Assembly: GCA_008690995.1 (NCBI GenBank)
Contig: VRMN01000025.1
Coordinates: 1-64,000, forward strand
Length of the DNA stretch: 64,000 nt
From: Porphyridium purpureum
Taxonomy: Eukaryota; Rhodophyta; Bangiophyceae; Porphyridiales; Porphyridiaceae
Direction: 5' to 3'
In this document: positions 45,015-56,500 of the stretch, one piece after another
How the letters are laid out: the number at the start of each line of letters is the position of its first letter
Numbering within the stretch: the first letter of the stretch is position 1
Translations under genes and position numbers: made by a program
Notes under the pieces: generated by a model
Seen by the model: only the letters and a program-made list of their open reading frames with translations
Told to the model about the DNA's origin: nothing
Database searches by the model: none

Positions 45015-46162
45015 TGCGGCTGTCCGGGCAAAGCAGTCGGAAGGGCTTGGCGCTTGGCCTGTGGCCCGAAGCTCTCGACCTGGTACACATCCTCTGCGTA
45101 CAGGCCGTAGTCACGACCGCGCTTCTGGATCGTCGTGCCCGGGACCTCGCCTATGCGGCCCACTCTCTCGCGGCCAAGCGGGCGTTGCTGGCCAAACGGA
45201 GGAAGCGGGCGACTCGGTAGACCCTTCAAACCATCTTCACCGACGTGGTCCACCAGAGCTGAGCGCAGCTTGGTGAACGAGACGCTCACGCCGATCATGC
45301 GGACCGTGTTCTTCAAGAACGCGGAGTCCATGGCTTCGATCAACACGTCCTTCTTGTCCTCGTCGTCCATCTTGAGCCCGTCAGCCTTGGTCTCCAGGTC
45401 GTTCAGAAAGACACTCAAGCTGGCTTTCCCCGGTTGGAACTTCATGCGGCGGAGCTCGGCTTTCAAAGCCTGGCGGTGCTCGACATTGAAAAACATGGAC
45501 TCCAGTGCCTTCCACACACGGTTCGCTGCGCCGGGCCCTGCCGCATCGACATCTTTGATCACGGCTTGGTACCTTGACACCGCGGGCCCACCAAAGCAAG
45601 CGCTGATGTGCTCCGCGACATTGTCCCTTGCGAGGCCAAGTGTGTCCGCGTGCGACTCCCAGCAGGTCCGCGACGCGAAGAAATGAGCGTCACCTGGGGC
45701 CTTGATAAGAACTTGAGCACTGCGGACCGCCTCGCGAAAGGTTGCTGCGAGCTTCAACTGCTCCTCCCAGAACGACCGATCCATGGTACGGCCCGAGGTC
45801 TGCGCCGAGTTGCGGCTGTGCGCCTGGGCCTCCAGTTCAGCAACGCGAGCGCGAAGGGCCATCACTTCGGCTCCGCCCGGTGCAGCTAGGTCTCCAACCG
45901 GGACAACGGACTCTGCGTCGGCTGCGGCTTCCAGGTGACCTGGCGTCCCCTGCTCATTGTCGACAGCTTCACCCTGGTGCTCCACGACAGGCCCGTCTTC
46001 TGGCGCTGGGCCCCCGGCACGAGCGGCCCCTGCTTCGATGATCGCGGATCCGCTGCGTGGCTCCCCAAGTCCTGCCACAACTGCTGCCTCGCGAGGCCCA
46101 CCTGCCTCTCCAACTCCTGCCCCACGCCCACGCGCCATCCTATCCCACTCCCAACCCCACAC
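44840..46162 (-). CDS. Chromovirus Gag
   Basis: 440 residues: an acidic, Ala/Gly-rich N terminus, a helical capsid-like region (about 120-320) and a CCHC zinc knuckle near the C terminus (CWQCGELGHLKRDC). The start codon is only 34 bp from the 5' LTR, so the leader is short. The 3' end overlaps Pol. Confidence 0.9.
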   Translation of the reverse strand: MWGWEWDRMARGRGAGVGEAGGPREAAVVAGLGEPRSGSAIIEAGAARAGGPAPEDGPVVEHQGEAVDNEQGTPGHLEAAADAESVVPVGDLAAPGGAEVMALRARVAELEAQAHSRNSAQTSGRTMDRSFWEEQLKLAATFREAVRSAQVLIKAPGDAHFFASRTCWESHADTLGLARDNVAEHISACFGGPAVSRYQAVIKDVDAAGPGAANRVWKALESMFFNVEHRQALKAELRRMKFQPGKASLSVFLNDLETKADGLKMDDEDKKDVLIEAMDSAFLKNTVRMIGVSVSFTKLRSALVDHVGEDGLKGLPSRPLPPFGQQRPLGRERVGRIGEVPGTTIQKRGRDYGLYAEDVYQVESFGPQAKRQALPTALPGQPQCWQCGELGHLKRDCRNGWPRADGGVHRPAGQGGAPRAPYPDGGLSHGPKNGQWGSKQ

Positions 46163-46195
46163 TTCCTCGCTCCCACACGACCAATTTGCAAATTA

Positions 46196-46487
46196 TGTCA
46201 CAAACGGAGCTTCTTTTCTTTACTTCTTCTTCTCTCCTCCTCTACCTACTCTCTTCTTCCTAGCCTTTTTTCTTCGTTCGGCTGCCGCTCGCTCTGTTTT
46301 ATACCCGCCTTCCGGCGCCGCAACGGCTTGCCCGGCGGGTTCAGCCCTCGGAATAACCCAATCCCGCGGCCCTCAACATAACTCAGCTGTACCACACGGT
46401 ACACCCACAGCTGTACTTTCAGTACACTTAGGGACTGTACCTCTGCGTACTCGCTGTACTGAGACCTGCATCAGGTCGCTCGCGACA
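46196..46487 (-). repeat. 5' LTR of the chromovirus
   Basis: 292 bp with a GTAC array and TATAAAA driving transcription leftward into gag. It ends at a 4-bp ATTT duplication. Confidence 0.95.
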
Positions 46488-46896
46488 ATTTGGACATTGT
46501 ACGGTACCGAAACGGGCAAAACGACATGTCGAGACTTGGCAGATGAAATGACGAGAGAAAACGAGTCAGGCGCAAGCTTGTGGGAGCACCAATATGTTGT
46601 TGATAGCTTGAATGATCGATGGCGCGCAATAATTCGCCACACTGGGCGAAGGAACTTGCTGAACTTGAATGGCCTTGTAAATTTTGCATCGAGCTCTGAC
46701 GCAAAGACAACGCGCAGGAATGACTTGAGGCTCTGGTGACGCATTGTACACAGTGCGGCAGCTGTGCCGACGAAAACGAGGACGCGACTGGGAAGCGGTA
46801 GGCCGAGATATTGTTGCACACATGTGTATAGTATACTGGTCGAATGTGATATGAAACTCAAGGCTTTTCACCGACCAGGCAGGTGGCAGATCAACA

Positions 46897-49800
46897 TTAC
46901 AGTTCCGGAGAATACCGCTGGGTTGCCATGTGTACATCGTGGTCAAGCTTTCCCGTCATGAAGTACTGGTGCCACATTAGACGGCGAGTATCAAACTTCG
47001 TAAGGCTATCTGCGATGTTTGAGGAAGCTCGAAGGTGAGCGAGGTCTTGTAGCTCGCCCGTGGCGATCGCCTCTCGCAGCTGCACGACATCAACCATCAG
47101 CCGTTTCTCAGTGAAAACCTTGGCCTTGTGCACCGTATCAAAAATGCTTTGGCTGTCGGTGAATAAAGTGATCGGCACATCACGTACATGCACGGAGCAC
47201 AGCGTGGGCTGCAGGGCTAGACAGAAATCCAAACAGTCACTCGCGGCATACAGCTCGGCGGCAAGAACACTGCGTACAACCCGCGGAGATAAATAGCTCC
47301 TTGCATGAAGAAGATGAGCACGGTGCACACCGTCCACCAGGAAAATGCAGAAACACAGGCGCGACCGGGTGCCATCGGTTGCGAAGCTTGCATCACTGTA
47401 CGCATGAACTCGAAAATCCGCATCAAGGCGGTCGTACGGCAGATACCAACGTTCGGTTTCAGCGAGGTATTTGCCAACACGTTTCGCGGTATCCGCTAGA
47501 TCGAGCGCCGATGGCGAAAGAGGTAGTAAATCTGGGCGAGTTTGACCAAGCCAACGAATGCGTCCACGAAATTGCTCAGGCGTAAGCGCTTCCAATGCGG
47601 AGCGGCGCAGCGTTTGTAGGTATTCAGTTTGGTGCATTCGCAAATTCTGCTCAAGTCGTACGCCATTGTATTCGAGCGGAGGCGTTTCAGCTGGTGACAT
47701 AATAAATTCTGCGAGCTTTTGCTGCAAGGAGCCGAGAAATGAGCGCGTTCCAGCGTAAATGATATTGTCCGATAGGACGCCTACCAGGCCATCTGAAGCT
47801 TGAATAAAGAAACACGGATCCATTGGTGTCGGAACAAGCGACAGTGTTGATAATGCGTGCTGGACGGAAAACCACCAATACATGCCGGATTCGGATAGGC
47901 CGTACAGCGGTTTGACGACGAGCAGGTACAAGATGTCACGGGGCGGAATGTTGACCGCGTTGCAGAATAGATTGCACAAGACGCTACGCAAGACAATATA
48001 AACGGGGCGCTGCAATGATTTCGTTGCTTGCAAGTATGCTTTTTTCGCATCCTGAGTATGAATTGTCCAGCCGAATTGAACTGTGGTGGACACAATAACT
48101 TTGAGTGCCCACTGCGACAGCATCGGAGACTCGACAATAAGAGAGCGTTTCTGAGCGTCCACATGTCCGAGTGCGACCAAACGTGACTTTGTGGTCTCGT
48201 GAGCAGTACGGTAATTTTTGAGAACACGAACCATTTTTGCAGGGACGATGACGGCGTTGGTGGGTACACGTTCTGCAATAATAAAAGCTCCCTGGTTGTA
48301 AAGCCAGGAAAGCTCCTCCTCGTCAGAACTCTTGAAGCGAAGTTGCAGGTCTGGATTCAAGCGATATTCGCGGGCAGATATGGGCTGCGTTAGCAGCTCA
48401 GCAGCGGGTTCGATCCGATATTTGCGTACACGTGCAACATGAAAAATCCGGACGGCACCGGTGGGCGGCATTCGAACTGAGACCTTATGGCCATCAACAG
48501 CGACGCACAGATAGGGCCCATCATAATTCCGTCTGCGGTTTCTTTCCCGGGCGATTATTACTAGGTCGCCAGGCACAGGAGGACCGGTGTCTTGCATTTC
48601 GGAACCGAGCGCTGCGTGGCGACGGCTCAGCGCGATGTTTAAGTACTGTTTCGTGATGAATTCTTCGTACACACGACGTGCGAGAACAAGGGCATTGATC
48701 CGCGCGGCTTGAGAGGGAACATCTTGAATCGAACTGATTACCATCCGAGGCATCGAGCCAAACACCATAAGGCATGGTGGGATTCCCGAAAGCCCACAGG
48801 ATGAGTTTGCGACGAAGAAGCAGTGTGCAAGCGTTTCATCTGCGTCTGCGTCTGGATCTTCAAGTATCATTTTCTCGTACATAATACCGACTATACCATG
48901 CGCGCGTTCCACTCGTCCGATCGATTGATGCCCTTCGATCGGCTGTACGTCGACGTGAATACCGTGCACATTTGCAAGGGCCTGAAATTCCCGGCTTGCG
49001 TAAGCGGATCCTGCGTCGACTTTGACGATGTGTGGTGCGCCATTGTACGCGGAAATCCAGCACAGGAAGAAAATCTCGAATAAAGCACCCGATGTAGAGT
49101 CGTGCTTCAACCATTGACCAGACATAAAACGGGTGCCTTCGCATACGATATGCATCACGGGCATAGGTCGTTCGCCTTGGGTGTGCGGCAGGTAGAATGT
49201 ATCGAGCTGCACAGTATGATTGAAATTGACTTCGACATTGGCGGACAGGCGAAACGTCGCGGGTGCTTTCGAGAATCGCTGGCAGATGTGACATTGGCGC
49301 GATAGTCTTGCTAGAATACTGAACTCGTTTTCGGACAAAGGTTGGTCGGCGATATCAAATATTCTCTGAATGCGTTCGCTGCTCGCGTGATTGAACTTTC
49401 TGTGAATTTTTCGCAGCTCCGCGTACGTCAACAGCGGAGACGCTCGAGCGAAAATGGCAGGGTCGATGAAAAGTTTTCCAAATTTGCGGATAAGAGGTAT
49501 CTCAATCTGAAGCGTTGGAAACACCAACGCGTCGGTCAAATTGTTCGGAAAGCATGAGTGATGATCCATGGTCAACAGTCCCAAGACCAGTGGAGGCCAC
49601 TGAGGATCTTCTGCTTTGGAAGTATCAAGAACGTCCACATCCACGGTCAAAAACACATCAGACGAGACCGGAAGACGAAACTCTCCAGTTCCGATGATCC
49701 GAAATATGCCGATATCGAGACCGACGGAGCGCATTGTGACTGGACGCAGCGAAGACGGGCTGTTCGATAATGCGCAAAACGCTTGCCACTGTGGTAGTGA

Positions 49801-51534
49801 GCAAAAGTTGGAGCTTGCTCCGGTATCAACGCATACACCCCAGAAGTCTGAAATCATACGTTGCGAAAGCAGCGCAAGCCCGATGGCTCCTGACGAGCGA
49901 GTTGCTGACGCGATACTTTGCAGATGTTCATACTTAATATGCATGTCGTTGACAGCGGAATAAAATAGTTCGTCCTCTATGCTGTTGTCGTGTCCTGAAG
50001 CATTGTGTTCTTCAAACGACTCAACACTTTCCAACACTGGATCAATATCGGACGCTTGCATATCCTCATTACTGAAGAGAAGCGCGCGAATATTTCGAAC
50101 AGGCGCTCGTTGCAATTTTTGATTCAATGTCTCCGAGCACTGTGCAATGAAATGACTTGTAGAGCCACAATTATGACATTTGGGCGGTTCTGGACACTGC
50201 ATGGCAAGGTGCTCAGGAGAGCTGCAATTGCGGCAAAACGGCGCACTGGATTTCTTCGCGTGCGATCCAGCGGCAGAGGAGGAAGACACTTGATGACGTA
50301 AATCTCTGGTGAACAACTGATGTTGGGCGCGTGGCTGGGATGCAGGCAAAGACGGTCGTACAATCCGCGACTGTATATTGATGCATCCCACCAGATGAGC
50401 GTATAGGTCATCGGCAGTGTTGAAATCCTTCAGCAGGACTGCAGATGCGAAACTTTCATCTCTTACTGCATTGCGCAGAGCCCGGAGGAGGCGGCGTTCG
50501 CCATGATATTCCGTCGGTAAGCAGCCTTGCGCGTACTTCAGAGTATCATGGTACAGTACATGTAAAATCCCTTTGTTGCCGCTATTACGCATGCGATTCG
50601 CAATGTGGCGGAACTTCACCCCGTCAAATAAATCAACCATCTGTTCATGAAATTCCCCGGTAAAAACTTTGGAATCAAGTAATTCGAAAGCATCGTTCAG
50701 GCTCTTATTGTACTGGACTTTGTCGGTATAAAACATCTTGATCGTTCCGCCCAGCATCATGCCGAGGATCGGAGCACGGTGGTGTTCGGTGACTTCAGCT
50801 CGCGCAAACGTAAGAAGGGCTTCTTGTTTCCACCGGTAGTATGATATCTTATCCTTGTATTCGTCCATGTAAAAAATGTCCTCCGATCTAATCATTTTCG
50901 AAACTGTGGATGAGTTTCTCGCAAGACCATATTCGTTGCCGGGCACAGAAACGATTGGTGGCACCACGGGCTGAGAACTATGACCTACGGTACTTGCTTG
51001 CAATCGGCCAGAGTCTTGCTGCCAAGTATCCGTCACAGGTGCGGCTCCCCGTTGCGGAGTACGTCCGTTCGCATCTAGCACCGTCGCAGAAGATCGGGAA
51101 TCATTACTGTCTTCATAAATCCGGCGAAAACGATCAATCGTGGGTACACCGGGGTCAGATAGACGAAAACCTGGTACTTGTGCTGCTGTCAGAAATGAAG
51201 CAAACTGTTCGCGTGCAAAAAGGCCACAATCCAGGATACTGGAACGAGGAAGACGGCGAGTCATCTGCACCATCAAGGCCACACCGCTGTAGGTTCGGAA
51301 CATGACGACGAAGTCCCGTAAGTCCTCAATCGCCAGCCTCTTTTCGGTAGAAAAACTACCAAGATCCATGCTAATTAGAAGAGAGGGATCGAACTGGTCG
51401 CTGGACTCCGTGGAGCCTTCGTCGCGACTGATTTGCGTCATATGTCCCGCATCGATCCCTTCTCCAGCGGGAGACACTTCTCTCTCACGTTCGCCACTCG
51501 CACCCGCCGCGACGTTAGCACCCCGACGAGTCAT
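46897..51534 (-). CDS. Copia-B Gag-Pol polyprotein
   Basis: 1545 residues in one frame. Gag has two CCHC knuckles in tandem (CRNCSSPEHLAMQC, CHNCGSTSHFIAQC). The protease motif is VDTGASSNF; integrase has its zinc finger (HRKFNHA ... CHICQRF) and GHQSIGRVERAHG core; reverse transcriptase includes QDAKKAYLQA and LYGLSESG; RNase H includes YSDASFATDG. The order is that of Ty1/Copia, but divergence from Copia-A is deep, and the reverse transcriptase is atypical around its active site. It could belong to a separate lineage of Copia-like elements. Confidence 0.9.
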   Translation of the reverse strand: MTRRGANVAAGASGEREREVSPAGEGIDAGHMTQISRDEGSTESSDQFDPSLLISMDLGSFSTEKRLAIEDLRDFVVMFRTYSGVALMVQMTRRLPRSSILDCGLFAREQFASFLTAAQVPGFRLSDPGVPTIDRFRRIYEDSNDSRSSATVLDANGRTPQRGAAPVTDTWQQDSGRLQASTVGHSSQPVVPPIVSVPGNEYGLARNSSTVSKMIRSEDIFYMDEYKDKISYYRWKQEALLTFARAEVTEHHRAPILGMMLGGTIKMFYTDKVQYNKSLNDAFELLDSKVFTGEFHEQMVDLFDGVKFRHIANRMRNSGNKGILHVLYHDTLKYAQGCLPTEYHGERRLLRALRNAVRDESFASAVLLKDFNTADDLYAHLVGCINIQSRIVRPSLPASQPRAQHQLFTRDLRHQVSSSSAAGSHAKKSSAPFCRNCSSPEHLAMQCPEPPKCHNCGSTSHFIAQCSETLNQKLQRAPVRNIRALLFSNEDMQASDIDPVLESVESFEEHNASGHDNSIEDELFYSAVNDMHIKYEHLQSIASATRSSGAIGLALLSQRMISDFWGVCVDTGASSNFCSLPQWQAFCALSNSPSSLRPVTMRSVGLDIGIFRIIGTGEFRLPVSSDVFLTVDVDVLDTSKAEDPQWPPLVLGLLTMDHHSCFPNNLTDALVFPTLQIEIPLIRKFGKLFIDPAIFARASPLLTYAELRKIHRKFNHASSERIQRIFDIADQPLSENEFSILARLSRQCHICQRFSKAPATFRLSANVEVNFNHTVQLDTFYLPHTQGERPMPVMHIVCEGTRFMSGQWLKHDSTSGALFEIFFLCWISAYNGAPHIVKVDAGSAYASREFQALANVHGIHVDVQPIEGHQSIGRVERAHGIVGIMYEKMILEDPDADADETLAHCFFVANSSCGLSGIPPCLMVFGSMPRMVISSIQDVPSQAARINALVLARRVYEEFITKQYLNIALSRRHAALGSEMQDTGPPVPGDLVIIARERNRRRNYDGPYLCVAVDGHKVSVRMPPTGAVRIFHVARVRKYRIEPAAELLTQPISAREYRLNPDLQLRFKSSDEEELSWLYNQGAFIIAERVPTNAVIVPAKMVRVLKNYRTAHETTKSRLVALGHVDAQKRSLIVESPMLSQWALKVIVSTTVQFGWTIHTQDAKKAYLQATKSLQRPVYIVLRSVLCNLFCNAVNIPPRDILYLLVVKPLYGLSESGMYWWFSVQHALSTLSLVPTPMDPCFFIQASDGLVGVLSDNIIYAGTRSFLGSLQQKLAEFIMSPAETPPLEYNGVRLEQNLRMHQTEYLQTLRRSALEALTPEQFRGRIRWLGQTRPDLLPLSPSALDLADTAKRVGKYLAETERWYLPYDRLDADFRVHAYSDASFATDGTRSRLCFCIFLVDGVHRAHLLHARSYLSPRVVRSVLAAELYAASDCLDFCLALQPTLCSVHVRDVPITLFTDSQSIFDTVHKAKVFTEKRLMVDVVQLREAIATGELQDLAHLRASSNIADSLTKFDTRRLMWHQYFMTGKLDHDVHMATQRYSPEL

Positions 51535-51587
51535 CTTAAGTCAGACACCACACTTCTTCTAACACTGGAGAGATCCCGAGTGATCAC

Positions 51588-51808
51588 TGTCGTTCATCTC
51601 TATCCCCCGTCAGGCTATCCCACGGGGCGGAAGGTTTGTTCTTTTTCCATACACCCTTAACCTTTATTTTTGTTCTAGTGCTACTTTCCCGCCGCCGCTC
51701 GCCGCGTATTTATACGCTGGTCAAGAAATTGAGGGTCCGGGTAACCCTCAAAGTAACTTGGTACAGCTACACCTGTACTTGGTCAATTATTCACACGAAT
51801 AATTGACA
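51588..51808 (-). repeat. 5' LTR of Copia-B
   Basis: 221 bp, with one difference seen from the 3' LTR. It is followed by CAGGC (51809-51813), the right target duplication. The Gag-Pol start is about 50 bp from it. Confidence 0.95.
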
Positions 51809-52804
51809 CAGGCAAGGCAATAGAGCCTTCGCAAGGACTTGCGCCGAGAGCTGCTGGCCAGCAAGGGCGTCGCTGTGCTTGCTTTCGTAGTTGGACACTC
51901 CCGTGGCCGCTGCTCGGACGTTTTGCGCTCAGTTTCGCGTCGAAGACACTTCACACACGCGCGGTAGGACAAAATGTCAGATGAATATCTTTTGATCAAA
52001 ACTCTTGTTGCTCGAAACGGTTTACGAAAAAGCCGCTTTTCGGTTTAGAACGCGCGGGCTTGCCACTTCGGAACTCGTGCGGGGGAACGGTTCGCAGGCA
52101 CGGATGAGTCTGCATCAGGTCCCTACCCATTCTATCGGACCGTTTTGCGTTTAAACTAGAACAACCTTGAGCCGAAAGCAACTCCGCTGTTTTGTTGAGC
52201 GCACCACTTTTCCTCTTTCTCCTCACAATTTGCTGTGGTCTCAAGGTGTAGCGAGTCGGTCATATATCCTACCTGTGGACTTGTTATGGTGATGGTTAAT
52301 GTCAACAATATTGCTGAGACGATGGGCTTCACATTGTCGGGTCAAGCACTTATTACCACACATGTGAGGACGCACTGCGAATGTACCTTGCCTCAACATC
52401 TCGTGCGATGATATGTTTGGGAAGAATGTCGTATCTTTGCATCTTGAGTACTCGGAGACAGTTCGAACACTTTTGGTACCTTCTAATGGGCTGAAGGAGA
52501 GCGCCATGCGCACGGAAGCTTTCCAAATTCGTCATTCTCGATCTTTTTTAACCATGAACAGAATAGTGAATGAATTAGCACATGAATCGGTCTAGTTTAC
52601 CATGAAGTTTAAGAAATTCTGGCGATCTTGCAGGCGTTGTGAACGTCTTGACTAGGACGGTACTGACCCTCCGATTCGAACTTATTTTTCCCGCTTCAGG
52701 AGAGCGCACCAAAGAACCCCCTGTTGAGGCCAGATTGGCTGCTTCTCTCAGGCGGTGAATCTGGCAATCCGCCATCCAAGCACGAATAGGCCTCAAGACT
52801 GCTT

Positions 52805-52840
<36 letters not shown>

Positions 52841-53519
52841 CCCAGTCCGGTTTAGTGCGCTAGGAAGGATTTCAAAGCTAAGCTAGTACCGCAGTGGAAT
52901 GGTATAATCTTTGCACGATTGCACTCGATCACGCTGAGCCTTCATTTTCGTCGCTCATATCGGGTTGCGGAAATCCTGGAGGTTTCAGCGCGCGGGAAGC
53001 CGGTCTGGCAACGGGCGTATCGGTGACTTGGTGTGGAGCTTCCTTGTAGAGGACCTCTGACACAGTAGCTCAAATCTACACGTGTGAAACTGACGTAAAC
53101 ATACTCCCTTTTATAGATACGGAATTAATTTCCTCTTACTTTCTAAGCACTACCGTGCTGCTCCTGCACGAGGCTTGGGCGCGCTATTTATGCACTCGGT
53201 GAGTTTGTCCGAGTAGACTTCGGCTGCTCTGAATGCTTGCCCGAAAGGTGAGTTGTGGCGACGCTGCAAACAGAGAGCGAACAAAACCAGAGACAGACAA
53301 AAGGGTCGCAAGGCAGGGTACAGCCACTGAAGGCGAAACAGATGATATTGACGGTTTTCGTACTTGCTGTGCAAAAGATAGGCTTATGATTTCTTGAAGT
53401 AAACCGGCCGTGCGAAATGTGAAATATTTCGTGAGCGGAAATTGCAGGGTAGAAGAAAAAGAAATAGTATTTTAATGCTAAAACTTCCAACAAGACGAAA
53501 ACATCTCTCCCAAGGCGGC
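51809..53519. other. Gene-less stretch right of Copia-B
   Basis: About 1.7 kb with no supported gene. It holds a GA microsatellite and, at its right end, the 3' flank of the methionine synthase gene. A TTCGAA-containing stretch near 52670 was inspected as a possible tRNA and did not fold. Confidence 0.4.
52806..52836. repeat. (GA)n microsatellite
   Basis: About 15 uninterrupted GA units. It is simple sequence with no sign of function. Confidence 0.95.
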
Positions 53520-56500
53520 TCAGACGTCGACGTCCGTGTCGTAGGAGAGGATCGGCCGCAGCCATTTCTCTGCCACATTCATACTCATGCCTTTTCGTTC
53601 TGCATACGATGCAGCTTGGTCGTGATTGATTTTACCGACCGCAAAGTACTGAGCTTGGGAGTGAGCAAAAATGAGACCTGACACAGATGCAGCAGGCATC
53701 ATGGCGTAGCTCTCACTCAGCTCAATTCCCAGCTCGTTCGCTTGCATCAGATCCCACATTACCTGCTTTTCCGTATGGTCAGGTTGAGACGGATATCCCG
53801 GTGCCGGTCGGATACCATCGTATTTGATCTTCAAAAGGTCGTCGATTTCAAGCGTTTCCTCTGGCGCATACCCCCAGTACGTCTTTCGACACTCTAGGTG
53901 GATCACCTCGGCAAAGGCTTCCGCGAGTCGATCTGCAATAGCTTCGACCATGATAATCTTGAAGTCGTCGAGCTCCTCCTTATACTTGCGAATCAAGTTT
54001 TCTGTTCCTAAGCCGGCTGTTACAGCAAACATGCCAACATAATCTGCGATGCCGGAGTCCTTCGGGGCGATGAAATCAGCAAGCGCAAGGTATCGAGCGT
54101 TTTCATCCTCTTTCTCAACCTGTTGACGAATTGTGTGCAACACAGTGGTACGCGTACCGTCTGAACGGGCCTCATCGTTGGCGTACACTTCAATGTCGTC
54201 TCCTACTGAATTTGCAGGATACAAGGCAAGCACGCCATTGCAAGTGATTGAGTCGTCGGCGATGAATTCCTTCAACATGATCTGAGCATCATCAAAGAGC
54301 TTTCGGGCCTCCTCACCGACATTGGCATCATTGAAAATTTTCGGGTAACCTCGATTAGGATACTTGCCTCGAAGCTGCCACGTCTGGAAGAAAGGATTCC
54401 AGTCGATAAAAGGAATCAGATTTTCAATCGGGTAATCTTCCAGTTTCGTGATGCCAAGCACGCGCGGTTTCGGCGCCGGTGGGCACTTCACGAAGTCGAT
54501 GCGCAAGGCCTTCTTTCTCGCCTCGTCAATCGACAAGCTTTTGCGCTCCTCCAGGCCAGCATAATGCTCCTCGCGCAAATCCTCGTATTCTTCTGCCACG
54601 TCTGCCTTATAATCATCGCGTGCCGACTTGTCCAAAAGGCTTGACACCACGGCAACTGCCCTTGAGGCGTCTAGCACATGAATCGAAGCGCCACTGTAAC
54701 GCGGTGCAATCTTGACAGCCGTGTGCATTTTTGATGTTGTCGCTCCTCCGATTAAAAGCGGAATCTTGAAATCCTTCTTCTGCATCTTTGCAGCCACGTC
54801 AACCATTTCATCAAGAGATGGTGTGATCAAACCGGAAAGTCCGAGCACATCGGCCCGGTGCTCGATGCAGGCATCCAAAATTTTTTCCGCAGGGCACATC
54901 ACGCCCAGATCAATAACATTGTAATTATTGCATCCCAATACTACAGCAACAATATTCTTGCCAATGTCATGCACATCTCCTTTCACAGTCGCAATCACCA
55001 TTGTCCCGTTGTACATGCTTTCTGCAGACGAAGCTTCGCCACGAGCAAGGGCTTCTTTCATTCGCTGCTCCTTCTCGGCCTCCATGTATGGAATTAACAC
55101 GCTGACCGCCTTCTTCATGACTCTTGCACTCTTAATGACCTGCGGTAGGAACATCTTTCCGGCTCCAAAAAGATCCCCAACGGTATTCATTCCGTCCATC
55201 AGCGGACCTTCTATGACACTTAGCGGCTTCGGGTACAACAGACGCGCCTCCTCGGCGTCATCCATGACATACTGGTCAATACCTTTGACAAGTGCGTGGT
55301 GAAGACGCTCCTGAACCGTTCCCGTCCGCCATCTGTTCTTCTCTTCGTCACTTTGCTTTCGATCACCTTCCTTTCCCATCGTAAGCGAGTGGGCCAGCAG
55401 TTTCTCTGTCGCCTCATTATTGCGATAAAGCAGGACATCCTCTATAAGCTCGCGCAAGTATGGATCTACATCGGTGTACACAGGAATCAATCCCGCATTC
55501 ACAATACCCATATCCATCTTGTTCTTGATGCCATGGTACAAAAACGCCGAGTGCATTGCCTCACGAAGCACGTTATTACCGCGAAATGAGAAAGAGACAT
55601 TGCTCACTCCTCCTGAAATATGGCAGTGAGGTAAAGTCTCTCGGATAATCTTGCAGGCTTCTATGAAGTTCAAAGCGTATCGATTGTGCTCCTCAATCCC
55701 TGTGGCGACGGTTAGAATATTGGGATCGAAAATGATGTCAGTGGCGGGGAAGCCAACTCGATCGACAAGAATTCGGTAAGCGCGCGTACAAATCCTCACC
55801 TTATCTTCAGTGGTGGCAGCTTGTCCTTCCTCATCAAAGGCCATCACAACAACCGCAGCGCCATACCGCTTAATAGTTGTGGCAACCTCGATAAATTTCT
55901 CCTCACCTTCTTTCAAGCTGATGGAATTGACAACGCACTTTCCCTGTGTTGTCTGCAAACCGTCCTCCACGACAGAGAGCTTTGAGGAATCGATCACAAA
56001 GGGAACTCGCGCTGCGTCCGGTTCTGTAGCCAACAGATTGCAGAATCGCCGCATGATCACATTTGCATCCAAAAGGCCCTCGTCAAAATTCAAGTCAATG
56101 AGCTGTGCGCCATTCTCCACCTGCTTAATTGCAATTTCAAGCATCTTGTCGTAATTGCCAGCAACGACGTGCTTCTTGAATGCTGCAGAGCCAGCAACGT
56201 TGCACCGCTCACCAATGTTCACAAAATTGACAAACTTTGGATCCAGAATAAACGGCTCAAGTCCACTCAGTCGAAGTAAAGGCTCCAGATGAGGCGGCTT
56301 GTGCACGGGCTTCTCGTGAAGGACGTCATGAATCGCCTTGATGTGGGCAGGAGTTGTCCCACAACAGCCTCCCACAATGTTCACCAAGCGCTCGGTCCCA
56401 AAAGGCTCCAAAGCGTTCGCCGTATCTTCCGGCGTCTCGTCATATCCACCCATCGCATTGGGCAAGCCTGCATTCGGGTAGCAAATAATAAACGCATCCG

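Larger units (their letters stand above)
40262..46487 (-). mobile_element. Chromovirus (Ty3/Gypsy) inserted in Copia-B, looks whole
   Basis: 6226 bp with 292-bp LTRs (40262-40553 as 3', 46196-46487 as 5') that read identical, so it is very young. ATTT stands on both sides (40258-40261, 46488-46491), matching the 4-bp duplication of the solo LTR at 39100. Gag (44840-46162) and Pol (41262-45014) overlap by 175 bp with Pol in the -1 frame, as in families that use -1 frameshifting. The order RT-RNase H-integrase and a C-terminal chromodomain mark a chromovirus. A purine-rich tract (GCGGGAAGTGTGGGA) precedes the 3' LTR. It lies in the 3' untranslated part of Copia-B. Confidence 0.95.
39823..51808 (-). 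mobile_element. Copia-B, Ty1/Copia-type element carrying a nested chromovirus
   Basis: 221-bp LTRs at 39823-40043 (3') and 51588-51808 (5'), with one difference seen between them, flanked by a perfect CAGGC duplication (39818-39822, 51809-51813). Without the nested insertion the element is about 5.75 kb. The polyprotein (46897-51534) has Copia domain order but differs strongly from Copia-A. A purine-rich tract (AAAGAAAAATAAGGGAAT) precedes the 3' LTR. No canonical tRNA 3'-end primer site was found beside the 5' LTR. Near-identical LTRs mean it is young; apart from the insertion it has an uninterrupted coding frame. Confidence 0.93.

Noticed and set aside
52600-52720. Possible tRNA around TTCGAA on the minus strand
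   Set aside because: T-arm and acceptor stems do not pair. No tRNA could be folded by eye.
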